Assembly (NCBI GenBank): GCA_003988855.1
Contig: QYAI01000221.1
Coordinates: 1-33,393 of the forward strand
Length of the DNA stretch: 33,393 nt
Direction: 5' to 3'
Source of the DNA: Arachnopeziza araneosa
Taxonomy: Eukaryota > Ascomycota > Leotiomycetes > Helotiales > Arachnopezizaceae
Shown here: one piece after another, positions 19,596 to 31,673 of the stretch
Layout of the letters: each line of letters begins with the position of its first letter
Numbering within the stretch: the first letter of the stretch is position 1
Position numbers and translations under genes: made by a program
Notes under the pieces: generated by a model
Told to the model about the DNA's origin: nothing
Database searches by the model: none
Seen by the model: the letters and a program-made list of their open reading frames with translations, nothing else

Positions 19596-22500
19596 ACGAG
19601 TTTCTTTTCCCTTTTTCTTCCGCTATTCCAGATTCATCCTGTGAGCGATGACTTATGCTGCATGTTTTTCGCTTGATGCATCAAGTTATTTATTTGTTAA
19701 TTGATACCTGTTGCGAACTTGACTGACTTTGAATCTAGAGTCTTCTATTTTCAGGCACACTCCCTACCGATTTGACGATTGCGCTTCGTGATCCCAATCA
19801 GCTTGCCCATTTGCTTCCCGCAGTCAAACATACTCTGGAAAGCTTAGTCTTAACTTGAAGACTCCGTGAAATGTTTTGAAACTGCATGGCCTTGGAGTTC
19901 TCGCTGCATTTTCAGGAGTTGATAGGACATGATAATGTGAGAGAACGAAGACGAGGGACTATTATCTTAGAAAAACTTTGTCAAATCTTGCTTACCGTTG
20001 TTTTAATCTCCTATTGTATCCTGAGCATCTTCCTCTAGGCATATACATCCTGATTTCACTTTGAAATGAGACCCATGATTATAAAAAGGTAAAGTTCATG
20101 CAAACTATAGCTATCGCTAGGTTTATCAGATTCCCAGCCAGCAGGAAGCAATCTATGACAGTGTAACATAAGCTGTCTTGGATGTCGTTAGCTTCTTTAA
20201 GCTATTATTCTCGACGTCTTCTGAGTCTCCGTACAAAAGATAAGGGCTCTACAATCTTTCCTCAGGTCCTCTGTTAGTACTACCGAGTCTCCATTTCCCT
20301 TAATCTTTTGGGCTTGCATTACGCCAATTTATCCCAAGTTTCGATTAGCATGATAGAGTGGCAAAGATATGACTAATGCGGAGTGCGATTTCCTGAATCA
20401 GGTATAGCATGTGATCGATTCCACCGGTGTCTGAGATTGTGGAAACCGAGGTGGCTGGAACTAGGCTTATTGAAGCTGCAAATGTCATTCTGGATGTTTA
20501 GTGGCGGCACTATCATTGTGGCTGCTCCATTCCGTCCCCTCGGTCCCCAAGGCTTTGGACTTTTTTCTTTTTCTAGAAGTCGGAGACGCCTCCTCGCCGT
20601 CCTTAGTTTAGCATTGCGCTACTGCATCTTTCCAATGTAGCCCGTCATGGCAGACAATTGGTGAAGTCTTCAGCCAATTCAGCCAGCAGGGTTTCAGGAG
20701 CCTGCTCCGAAGGAGGGCCAGAAGGATCGGATGTTGCGTGGTTAATCAAGTGTACATTCTACCGCATCCTTTGAAGGAGTCGGTAGCCAATACGGAACAA
20801 TTAAGAAGCTCCGAGTTGTATCGAAGTCTAAATGCTCTTTGTACCCGGGTTGGTTATTCTGACCCCTGCGGAGATCTCCACACGAAACCTCCGGATCGTC
20901 CCCGCCATGCCGTGCCATGTGCGCGAAGTTTAGAGAGCTACGATGAATGTCTCCGTCATCCAGCGAGTACCGTGGCAATGTCGACAGACTCGCAGGACGA
21001 TGAGGATTGACGTCCGGCTCAGCTCCTGGACAGGGTTACACAGCGCGCATGATTGCTGCACCAGCCTGCAGATGGGAATTTAGGTTGAAGAGAGCATCTC
21101 CTAGACCGATGCCTTTTGGAGTGAACGGATTTGTCGTCCCCAGCACTGCATCTTAACAGCTTCATGCTTCGCTTGAGCCGTCGACGCACTGTTCGCAGAC
21201 GGGCGCAGCGTGCTGTCATGCATGTAAAGTTGCTCAGAAGGCTGGCAGCGAGGGCGCTTTGGGATGCGTCGTCCGATCTCTCTCCAATTCCCAAGTGTCA
21301 TAAAGCCCCGAATTCTCCGTCTTGGTCCTTTCCAACAACTCGGCAGCAGCGCCAGTGTCTGCCCAATTGAGGGTGGTAGGGGTTGGTCATCGCCGATTTG
21401 GCTGAGCGAGGGAGGTGTGTGGCAGGAGACGACCGATCTCTGAACTATAGACACAGGTGTTATTGCAGCTGTTGATATGCGTCTGTCTTAAGGACGAGGA
21501 TTTGACGCGACGGGGTCCCAGGAAGCCAGCAGCAGCATTAGGGTTGTTGCTTCCATCCTGCAGCAGGGATCGTGCTACATCATAATCAACAGCTCCAACC
21601 TCTGAGCTCGTCTAATATCCTGGATGGAGAGAGGTACATACAGACAAGTGAGAAAAAAAGTTCACCGCCTTCTTTGCTTCTTGTGACTTTCCTCCCGGAT
21701 CACCGTCACCATATATCCCATATTCCGCGGATTGCTGTGTTTGTCCTGCTCGGCCGCTGCCTCTGGCCTCCTCTGCATCTCACCTCAGCTTGCTGTCGTC
21801 GCCCGTCATCTGCAGCTGGTCTCTCTTCTGACGCATGAGACTGGTAATATTGGCCCTCTCTCGGCGGACAACCCAAGTGTAACCTTCTCCAGACGAGACG
21901 CCGTGAGCCACTACGGAGAGGCTTCAGCCGAGCACTATTGCTCGTTCACGCTATCGCCTGGCCGCCCGCCTGCCTGCCTCTGCCTCCTGCTCCTCCACGC
22001 CTAAGTCACTCACTACATCTGCAGAACCCTTCAAATACCTTCGAGCGCCCATCATCACCAACACGCCCTACCTGCCGGTCTGCCTGCTGCCTCCAGAACG
22101 ACAATTGGTGGGTCACCTGCCTACCATTCCATGCGACCTGCCCTGCTCCCGTCAACAGTTTGGGCTTCCTTGAGTTCGGCTGCACCGTCTGCAGCAACGT
22201 CCCCCGCGTCTATTCTTGCTAAAGGTACTACGAGGATTTACGAACAACGCACACCAAGGTTGCCTCTTGCATACGCCCTCGCAGCCTCATCTCTTGCGAC
22301 AATCCCGCTCTCCATTCGGCTTCACTGCCGGGCAACCATTCCAAGGAGAAATAGATTGCTATTTCCTTCCACCTCCTCCCACACACCCAGACGCATATCG
22401 GTGAATGCTGTCCATCCGCCTTTCGCACAGACCCTCCAGACCTTCAAGCCATCCCGGTCCTTTACCCACCTTCAAAGGCAAGCGCAAGCCTTTGGCGGGG

Positions 22501-22649
22501 TCCAGCTAGTACGACCACGAGTACCCTTCCAGCAACAAAACGCCTTCCAACGAGCCTGCTCCAATACCTCAAATAACCTGCCGGCGCACCCCACGAGACG
22601 GCCTCTCATCTCTCACGGCCTCTGCCTTCTGCCTCCCACCGCTGTCATT
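19596..22649. other. Long intergenic region upstream of the M16 protease
   Basis: About 3 kb. From 19600 to about 20400 it is AT-rich and should contain the TIP41 3' UTR. From about 20640 it becomes GC-rich; 21560-22640 is pyrimidine-rich on the plus strand, like a long fungal promoter plus 5' leader. Overlapping open frames exist on both strands (for example 20738-21010 and 21101-21454) without recognisable products. A frame open from an ATG at 22131 runs straight into the protease gene and may be translated. Confidence 0.4.
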
Positions 22650-25600
22650 ATGTCGACTCTATCTCAACCAGTTACCCCGGCGGCTCTAGACAGTCCTTTA
22701 AGGGAACATCGACATAGACCTGTCGAGAGGCTCACGGACCGATTGGAAACTCCTTCACTGGACACCAGGGCATATCGTGTTGTGCGACTTCCCAATCAAC
22801 TCGAGGTTCTTCTCGTACATGATGCGGAGACGGACAAGGCCAGCGCGGCTATGGATGTTAACGTGGGCAATTTCAGTGACGAGGAAGATATGCCGGGTAT
22901 GGCTCATGTAGGTTTGGACAAGTCCATTCGACTCTTTGTTCAAAATATGCTGACTTGTCTGTTCAACATAGGCCGTAGAGCATCTTCTATTTATGGGCAC
23001 CAAAAAGGTATACCATATCCTAAATCAATTAGAATGGCAGGCTTTCCCAGGAATACCTAAGTGATTCTTCTGAGGCTATTGTCTAATTCCTTGGTTATCC
23101 GCGACCCAGAGATATTTGCTGACATCTTCCAAGTATCCTGTAGAAAATGCATACTCACAATACCTTTCCGCACATTCTGGAAGCTCCAACGCATACACAG
23201 GCGCCACTTCAACAAATTATTACTTTGAGGTTGCAGCCAAAAAGTCCGAGGACGCAGGCAGCAAAGAATCATCGCCTCTGTATGGAGCCCTGGACAGATT
23301 TGCTCAATTTTTTATTGATCCCCTTTTTCTATCTTCGACATTGGACAGAGAGTTGCGAGCGGTGGATTCCGAGAATAAGAAGAATTTGCAGAGCGATCAA
23401 TGGAGATTACACCAACTCGAAAAGTCTTTGTCGAACCCGAAACATCCGTACTGTCATTTCTCGACTGGTAACCTCGATGTGCTTAAAACACAACCTGAAG
23501 CTAGAGGCGTAGATGTACGGCAGAAGTTTATGAATTTTCACGAGAAGCATTATTCAGCGAACCGTATGAAGCTTGTTATTCTAGGGGTAGAGTCATTGGA
23601 TATACTGGAAGCATGGGCCGCCGACCTCTTTGCAGGAGTACGAAACAAGGACCTACAGCAAAATCGATGGGAGGACGAAGTCCCGTTTGGAGAAGCTGAT
23701 CTACTGACTCAATGTTTTGCAAAGCCGGTCATGGACTCTCGACAATTGGACTTATCATTTCCCTTCTTTGACGAGGAATTTCTTTTCGAATCACAACCAA
23801 GTCGGTACATCAGCCATTTGGTGGGTCATGAAGGTCCGGGAAGCATAATGTCATACATCAAATCAAAGGGATGGGCAAATGGTTTGAGTGCAGGTAGGTG
23901 CACGTCTCATGTTTTTCAAATTTCTTGATACATATCCGTTATTTGAGAATTGGAAAGCCAAAGTCTCAAGTTTTGCGAGTGGTTGGATGCTGCCTAAAAT
24001 ACCTGCATATTCAAAGCCTCTAGGATATTTACGGAGACGAAAACTAACGTTTCACGCAGGTGCGTATCCCGTTTGTCCCGGAACACCAGGGATCTTCAAT
24101 TGCCAGATTCGGTTAACAGAAGACGGCCTCAAGAATTATAAGGAGATTGTGAAAGTATTTTTCCAATACATCTCTCTCCTTCGAGAAGTGCCACCTCAGG
24201 AATGGATCTTCCAAGAGCAAAAAGGTCTGGCCGACGTGGATTTTAAGTTCAAGCAAAAGACTCCTGCAAGTCGGTTCACGAGTAAGATCAGTGCTGTTAT
24301 GCAGACACCACTTCCTCGGGAATGGCTATTGAGTGGACACAGCAGGTACACACTAAATACTCTTCCTTGTGCATGCATCGAGCTGACTCGTTTCGCTTTA
24401 GACTTCGCAAATTCGATCCAGCCAGGATCGAAGAGGGCCTTGCCTGCCTGAGACCAGACAACTTTCGAATGACTGTCGTGTCACAGAAATTCCCGGGAAC
24501 ATGGAAGCAAAAGGAAAAGTGGTATGGTACAGAATATACTTACGAGAAGATCCCTGCCGATTTTATTGCCGAGATCAAGGAAGCCGCTTCGAGTACCCTG
24601 AAGAATCGCCTCACAGAGCTGCATTTACCACATGAAAATCAGTTCATCCCTACCAAGTTAGAAGTAGAGAAGAGAGATATCAATGAGCCCGCGATCGCGC
24701 CAAAATTGATCAGAAATGATGATTTGGTTCGAACGTGGTACAAGAAGGATGATCAATTTTGGGTCCCGAAAGCGAATCTTTTTGTCAACTGCCGAAATAC
24801 CCTGCCAAATGCAACTGCTGAGAACAACTTAAAAGCAAGACTATATACTGATATCGTTCGGGATGCCCTTGAGGAATACTCATACGATGCAGAGCTTGCA
24901 GGACTGGATTACTCCGTATCGAGCCATTCAATGGGAGTAGAAATTGCAGTCTCGGGTTACAATGACAAGCTATCAGTTCTCCTGGAAAAAGTTCTGGTCA
25001 CTATGAGAGATCTAGAAGTCAAACCCGATCGATTCGATATCATCAAAGAGAGGTTGCTGCGGGGCCTCAAAAACTGGGATTTTCAACAGCCATACAATCA
25101 GGTTGGTGATTATACAAGGTGGCTGAATAGCGAGAAGGCGTACATAAATGATCAGATCCTCGCAGAACTACATCACCTGACAGCAGCAGACATCCAACAG
25201 TTCTATCCCCATCTCTTGAAACAAATGCACATCGAAACTTTTGTGCATGGTAACCTGTACAAGGAGGATGCGCTGAAACTGAGTGATCTCATTGAGAATA
25301 TTTTAAAGCCTAGAGTGCTCCCTCGAGCGCAGTGGCCTACTGCTCGTTCTCTTATCTTCCCACCAGGTGGCAACTTTCTTTACCGGAAGACTCTGAGAGA
25401 TCCCGCCAATGTCAATCATGGCATAGAATATCTCTTGTTCATTGGAGACAAATCTATACGTTCACTTCGCGCTAAGGTATTGCTCTTAGACCAGATGACA
25501 CACGAGCCAGCATTTGATCAATTGCGGACAAAGGAACAACTTGGATATGTGGTATTCAGTGGAGCCCGAACTACGTCAACTACAATTGGGTATAGATTCA

Positions 25601-26237
25601 TCATTCAAAGCGAGAAGACCCCTGAATATCTCGAGTCCAGAATCGACGCTTTCCTGACAACATTTGAAGATATTCTTAACAATATGACAGATTCTGAGTT
25701 TGAAGGCCATAAGAGAAGTTTGATCTCGAAGCGGTTGGAGAAATTGAAGAATCTAGATCAAGAATCTGGTCGGCTTTGGTCTTATATTGACAGCGAGTTC
25801 CTTGATTTTGAACTTGGTAAGGCCACTTTACAAATTTAGCTGTTCGTATACTAATAGTGCGTGCAGTGCACCAAGATGCCGCCCAAATTAAACTGCTCAC
25901 AAGAGCCGTGATGGTCGAGTTTTTCAACCATTACATCCATCCATCATCACCTTCGCGATCAAAGCTGGCCGTTCATCTGGTTGCCCAAGCATCAAGTAGC
26001 GAGGACAAATCAACAATTGCTACCTTAGGCGAGAAAGTTGAAAAGGTGTTGAGAATAAAGAAATCACCCGGTGATGCACAAGATGGGGAGCCCGAAAATA
26101 CAAAGCTGACTGGAAACGGGACTACGCCTTATGTCATTACCGATGTGAGGGAATTCAGATCTAAGCTGCAAGTTAGCTCCGGCCCGCAACCCGTAAAGGA
26201 TATTAGCGAATTCGAGGAGTTGGATGCAAAGCTATAG
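22650..26237 (+). CDS. STE23: Insulin-degrading enzyme/Ste23-type M16 metalloprotease, six exons
   Basis: Exons 22650-22907, 22972-23007, 23134-23893, 24060-24345, 24402-25816 and 25867-26237 give 1041 aa, close to human IDE (1019). The inverted zinc motif HxxEH is His86-AVE-His90, with an intron directly after His86; the third zinc ligand is about Glu178 in AVDSENKKN. The substrate chamber motif LRTKEQLGYVVFSG lies in the C-terminal half. Such enzymes degrade small amyloid-like peptides and mature a-factor-type pheromones. The C-terminus ends in Ala-Lys-Leu, a type 1 peroxisomal signal also present in animal IDE. The frame is open upstream to an ATG at 22131, adding 173 residues rich in Arg, Ser and Pro with one acidic residue, which could be a mitochondrial presequence or just an untranslated pyrimidine-rich leader. 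A 12-codon exon 2 is unusually short. Confidence 0.92.
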
Positions 26238-27848
26238 AGAATTTGGAGTTTCTCGCGATCATGTTTCTGGCATTCATTCTAAAACATTGGCATTATGCAT
26301 TGCATTGGACTTGGTTTGGAGCGATTGGTTGTCGAGCATTCGTTGGATGGTCAGTTCCAACGAGATATAATGGATTTGGGAAGGGTAGGACGGTTCATTT
26401 CTGGGAGTAGGGTGGATTGGTGATGATTTTTTATTTGCAGGCTGATTGCCAAGTTTAGCGGCAGCAAAGAGGAACGAAACAAAGCATTGAACTCTACACA
26501 CTGTACATGCTCAAGTACGACAACTACATGTAGACTGGCAGGCAGATACAGCCAAAGAAAATGATATCTCTCCCGCAAGCAAAGCCTGCTGATCTGACAA
26601 GTGCCAGGTATTTTCCCATGCAATGGATTCGTGCATAAGCGCTTTGCGTAGCATCGAACCCATCAAGTGACGTGAATGGTACCGTAAAGTGTCGTGTTGT
26701 GCAACCGTACGTGCGTAAATGCGATGCGGGCCTTTTGCCGGTGACGGGATGGGTATTCGCGTGTTGTTCTTCTGGGGCCATGGCAGTCTGGCGAGCTCTT
26801 CCGAATGGACAGCGGCCTGCAGCTGCGGCCCGAGTCGTCTTGGAAGAGGTATCTGCTGCGACGACGGGGACGGGGACGGGAAGCGGGTGAGACGGCGGCA
26901 AGTATTTCTCTGTTTTCTCGGCTGTGTTGGATGGTAAGGGGAGGATGGATGGGAAAAAGGAGGGGCTTGCATGAACAAGGGGGGTTGTGTATTGCCATAC
27001 GGTTGGTCGAGCCTCAATCCGGGAAAGGGAAGTTGTGGTACGGGGCCTTGTTGGACGGCAGACCAAGTGTAGAGGGCGTGTGCTTGGACGTTGAAGAGAG
27101 AGAGAGAGACGCCTTGGCTTGGGCTGGTGGTGGTGTGGAAGGTCGGTATGGCACAAGGGACAATTCGTCTCCCAAGCACAGTTGCGCTCGAGATACATGT
27201 AGCGGTCTGCACCAGCTTCTGGTAACCGCCACCGAACTCACCTATAGCGACGCGCTCGCTGCCGTAATATCGATGCACGCGACGCGTTGGGACCAATAGA
27301 TAAATTGGTTTCGTGTTGCTGAAAGGCAATCAGAGGTCGAGTCTCTGGTCGCTTTGCGAAGCCAGTGTGGAGCGTGCTTATTTGCGCAAAAGAGAACCTT
27401 CATATCTCTCGCATCGCGTGATTCGTTCCTGCAATGTATGCTTCATAGTCTCTCACTGGCTCTTCTTCAAGTTGATTTTACTTTCTTGCTCATGCAGCTT
27501 CAGCTTTATGCGCTTCTCAACCTTATTTGTTGTGAGATTTCGTGTCATTATTGGCTCTTTTTGATTCGCTGTACTTCCTGCTCTGCACCTCGGAAGCTCT
27601 TCATCCGAAAGAAGGTCCAACAGAAGTGGCTCCTCATGGTCGTTCTTATACCTGCTCTTGGCCTGACGAAAAGTAGGATGTAATTGGGTTGGAAGAGTTT
27701 GAGGACTAGCCTAGGTTGATACGGGTTCATTGAAGCAAACAGATTTCCAAGACCATACAAGATTACGTGTCTTAAGAGAACATACATGGTAATTACATAA
27801 GGATGAAAAATATATTGATTATGTAAAGCAAGTCGTGCTACTCCTCTG
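26238..27848. other. Protease 3' flank and non-coding DNA
   Basis: Several long open frames overlap on both strands at 26511-27329, where the DNA is GC-rich and stop codons are rare by chance; none shows protein family motifs or compatible splice sites. A short GA run lies at about 27096-27111. I see no supported gene. Confidence 0.4.
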
Positions 27849-28014
27849 ATACGGCTCACCAGGGGAGACAATAACTCGTGACACACTTCTATATTATAGC
27901 TCATTAAACAAAAGTCTACTATACTTAGATGTAAGATTTCAAAATACCGAGTTATTGTCTATGTTAGACTGCTGAAGTCTTTCTCTTTGGAATTGTTTTG
28001 AATCTCGGATTTAA
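27849..28014 (+). repeat. Dispersed repeat, copy B
   Basis: Partner of the copy at 8770-8937: same strand, roughly 70% alike by eye, sharing CACACTTCTAT, ATTAAACAAA and GAGTTATTGTCTATGTTA-like blocks. It marks the left part of the gene-free block. No ORF or terminal inverted repeats are seen. Confidence 0.55.
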
Positions 28015-29341
28015 CTTTTGACAATGAGCCACGAATCCGCGCAACACCTAGTGATATATTAAGGAGGTTTCAGGCCTAATTAAATCTAGGTCGAAATTTG
28101 AAGGATAATTTTCTTTAGAGATTTATTACCACTGAAGTTCTATTTAAGGCAATCTTCCGATAAACTCAACCCGAAAGATGTTAAATGTAATGGAAATTCC
28201 CAAGTACTGTTCTACTGCGAAGAGCATTATTGCTCTTTCATGATAACGAGCGGTAGCCGAATACTTTTATCCTCTCGAGTATTACATAGCTCTCAAGGTT
28301 TCCGGATTAGCTTGAATTCAACAGCAAACTTTCTCGTATTCAACAATATCATGCGGAGAAGAAATACAACAGGCTGAAGTCGCACTACATCTTGCTAAGA
28401 TATAGAGTTTCCTGCATACCATTGTTTTGGGAAGTTGTAGATGCAAGATAGAACAGTTGCTGAACACATGGCTACGCTTCAAGTCAGACAAGAAGATCGC
28501 ATCTGCCCAACTTAAAAGTCTAGGTAAGTCTAACTAGCAAAATATTCAAAAACTAGAGGAGGGTTTAATATCGAGAAGGACTCATCTGAGATGGCAGCTG
28601 GTTAGCGTATCATGCAACCCAATCTCTGAAAGTCAGGAGAAGAAGCGAAGTAAATCAAATTTGAAAATTAAGCTTTGGTAGAGTACAAGAAATCCCTCAG
28701 GCTATTTGAGTTTGGTTGCATAGGGTTATGAATGTAGGCACATTCAGAGGGTGTGAAGTTCTTTGCTGCTTGATTAGATTTAGTTACATACAAGCTACCC
28801 TGCGAGGGGGACAGAAAAGATGAGGTGAGGTAGATAGAATTGCTCCCGACGTGGGATCTCCAATTCAATCACCTCAAGTCAACAAAGACCAAAACGCAGC
28901 CTGTCCGGAGTGTTGACCGCTCCTGGTGCTTCTCGCCTTGCTTTCAATAACGGCAACGAAGAAAAACCCAATCTCATCTCATTAAAGAGTCTGAATTCAA
29001 TCTAGTGCTGGTAGCAGTCCTCGTTCTTTCGAGTAGAACGAAAGCAAAAATCAACGTTGATTAGATCATTTCTCTTACTCTTGGTGTAGCATGCTTAGTC
29101 TCTAAATTCTCAATTAAAGTGAAAGTCAATTGAAGTGAAAGAGAATTAAATGCGCCAAGGTACTGCAGTCTTTGTCTTATTACCTCGAAGCGTTGCATAT
29201 TGTATTATTTACGAAATCGATTATCTTACTTTGCTATATTCTTTTAGCTTAGACTCTACAACCTGACACCTCTTTTTTCTCCTTCTGCATACTATTCAAA
29301 CTTGTTGGAGCTCCTTCGCTCCTACTCATCTTTTACCTACC
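28015..29341. other. Gene-free block, left part
   Basis: AT-rich, with frequent stops in all frames. Short stretches look like decayed coding sequence (for example 28360-28530), but I could not assign a family. No RNA gene or clear repeat is seen. Confidence 0.35.
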
Positions 29342-29699
29342 ATGTTTCATTCGCTTCTATCGCAATCATATGACTTAGAAGCGCTTTTAAAGCCGTTGCC
29401 TTCAGAGGAGCTACCTTGACTCTGAACTCCCTCATTTTATGATCACCATTCTCTCTAACCACTTATACTACACTAACTCACACGAAATTCTAGTAGCAGC
29501 AAAATTATATCATCTCCCAGAAGAGTAGCTGAAGTCTTATTTTTGGGCAGATAACATTTTCGTGAGTCTACAGACACAATTTCGCACCCTCGCCTGCATC
29601 CCTCGACCACTTCATCTCCGGAGCCGCTCTGCTTCTGATGACAGCGAAAGAAGATATCGCGAACAGAAATTTATTGACGAGGAATTAATTAATAAGTAG
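29342..29699 (+). pseudogene. Decayed open frame of unknown family
   Basis: An ATG at 29342 follows a CT-rich leader and opens 25 codons to a TGA at 29417. A protein-like reading then continues in the +1 frame from about 29408 through HEILVAAKLYHLPEE to an in-frame TAG at 29526, and on for 56 more codons to a TAG at 29697 (charged, with Arg/Ser/Asp-rich and Glu-rich segments). The TAG at 29526 could come from CAG by a C-to-T change in a CA context, the type produced by repeat-induced point mutation. No intron explains the frame change: there is no usable GT donor at the shift. I do not recognise the family. Confidence 0.3.
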
Positions 29700-30719
29700 C
29701 TCATCGTTCATTCCTTGGTCTTTTATGGTCATGCTTGTCGATATAGTCTACAATAAAAGCCTTCTTTCTCCAATGGTCATCACAATCTGCCAGGAAACCG
29801 TTCACATTGCTTCACTTGAAAAACTTTCTTTCCATGTAGTTTGGTATTATGCGACCCCAAAAAAATTCATTCAGAGTTTGTGTAGCGTTACATGCCAATT
29901 CCCACCTTAAGCCAGTGAGATTTTCGAGTCAAGATTTTCGTAGTGCAAGATCAGGTATATGTTAGTACGGATTAAATGGAATCTCAGTATGAATCATTGA
30001 ACTCTGACTCATATCTCTAGATCAGAGTCATGCCTTGATAAAATCTCTGTTAGAGAGTACAATCGTAGAGATACTCATCACCGTGGTTAGCTTCAAAAAA
30101 TTTCCTGGCCAAGCACACTTATGGCTGAACTGTAACGTTTCGTTTGAGACTGAGATTTCAGCAAAGTTACGAGAAAGGTTTGAATATACTCTCTGTCTCT
30201 TTTCCTAAAGTTTTGGCGCGGCTTTTCATTGAGTATTTCTGGACTCTCGATTGGCATGCTGCTTGTTGATGCAATCTCGCTTAGCATTTGTTTACATATT
30301 GCTCTTTGGAGCTATTATTGCGAGATATAGCGAGATGGTAGCTGACACGGCCATCAATGGTCCTATTATGATAGCATAGAAAAAGCGATCATAGCTTCAA
30401 TAGTTTGCGTTAAAACATGTAGCCAGTACATTCTACGCAGAAATATAAGACTATTCTTAAACCTAGATAACAGAAAATCTTTAAGAGGCGCTACTATTGA
30501 GAAAACACCTACAACTGTAGTTTACGCTTTAACTTCTCGCTGGAAGTCGAATCACATGACTCTTACACGTGATCGTGTCACAAGATCGAAATCTGTGGGG
30601 CGACTTCGGACTTCAACTTTGCACAGTCAACTTTATTTCACCACGAGACTTTCTATTAATCAAACGACCGGCTTGTTCTTCATATTCATCTCCTATGGCT
30701 TGTCCTTGGAGCCGCTACA
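29700..30719. other. Gene-free block, middle part
   Basis: It contains short open frames (29725-29910 plus, 30093-30287 minus) that may be further relics but have no recognisable motifs. An imperfect E-box palindrome, ACACG-TGAT-CGTGT, lies at 30565-30578. Nothing else is supported. Confidence 0.3.
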
Positions 30720-31409
30720 CCATCGAAAATGGCCTAAACAACTCTAAGCCGTATTAGTACCTATTAAGAATCCTCCTGAGCAAATAGCACGGTTCTCCGC
30801 AGCATCGACTCTCTCTCTCGTGATGACCAAGAAAATCGTGCTTACCATCCACACCTGCACCTATCGCCCGATATAGACTTCCAAAGACAATAACTTGCGG
30901 CAAATTCCTCGGCAGCCAATGCATGTTCAGTGCCTGCTCGCTCCGTTTGGCCAAACCGCCTTCATCTCAACGCTTCGCACAAGCTCGAAACTGTTTAGGG
31001 GTACTCTCGTTGAACCAACAGCCTTTGAAGTTTAGATCTCTATGACATCCAAATATAGAACTCCTAGCTGTCAATGCTGTGCGACTTTGCATGACACGAA
31101 GAAACGGCGCTTGTACTGGGGGAGCGTTTTCCTGGTCATCGGAATATCTCGATAGTTCAACCCGAATCAACCTGTCGACGAACACCTTATATAGAGCAAG
31201 ATGCAAGGAGTCCTTGTTCCGACAATAAAGAGGTGCTGCAAAAATTCGAGAGACAGCGAACACATGGTTGCTATGAGAAAAGTGTGTGTGTCACAACTGG
31301 TGTCTTTCAAGTACACTGGCGGAAGCAATTGCCGACGAATCCGATTTCGACAAGCATCACTTCTTCCTCGCGGTGTGGTGTGAGTATTACTTCTGGACAA
31401 TACCATCAA
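30720..31409 (-). pseudogene. Decayed coding relic, possibly from a major facilitator transporter
   Basis: On the minus strand, one frame reads from 31263 to 30754 through a single TGA at about 30964-30966 (CGT-TGA-GAT, possibly from CGA). Within it, VDRLIRVELSRYS, a later Val-Met-Gln segment, and LPQVIVFGSLYRAIGAG fall in the order of the N-terminal half of a fungal MFS family, whose members have an E-x-x-x-C-R-x-Y segment, a CK-x-x-VQ segment and an LFRLIGGG helix. After the Gly run the reading seems to move to other frames (STIFLVITRESR, then AENRAI), consistent with frameshifts. There are no intact transmembrane helices. The resemblance is weak and from memory, so the family is uncertain; decay is clearer than identity. 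Confidence 0.25.
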
Positions 31410-31673
31410 CGGAACGCGTGGAGAAAAATGCTCGTAACAACTTTGATATCGCTAACTTTCGAAAGTAAAAAGCTCTTCTCCAGATCTTAAAGTCCCGATG
31501 GCCGATATTTGGTTGACCTTTCAGTCCGCCTCCCATGGATCTCAACTGTCACCTGACACTGCATATCTCCGAGAGAAGAATGAAGAGTGTCCGCCTCTGT
31601 ACGCAAGGATACCAGACTCTTATCGATGTGAAGACTGCCAATGGTTTGAAGGTTTGCATTTTCTTAACTGAAT

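Noticed and set aside
20383..22222. Many short open frames upstream of the M16 protease
   Set aside because: Short, overlapping in several frames, pyrimidine-driven composition; no motif.
26511..27329. Long overlapping open frames on both strands (up to 272 codons)
   Set aside because: GC-rich DNA with few stops by chance; translations are low in complexity, no family motif, no supporting splice sites, and several frames are open at once.
30565..30578. ACACG-TGAT-CGTGT inverted repeat with an E-box
   Set aside because: Short palindrome far from any intact gene; expected by chance in 33 kb.
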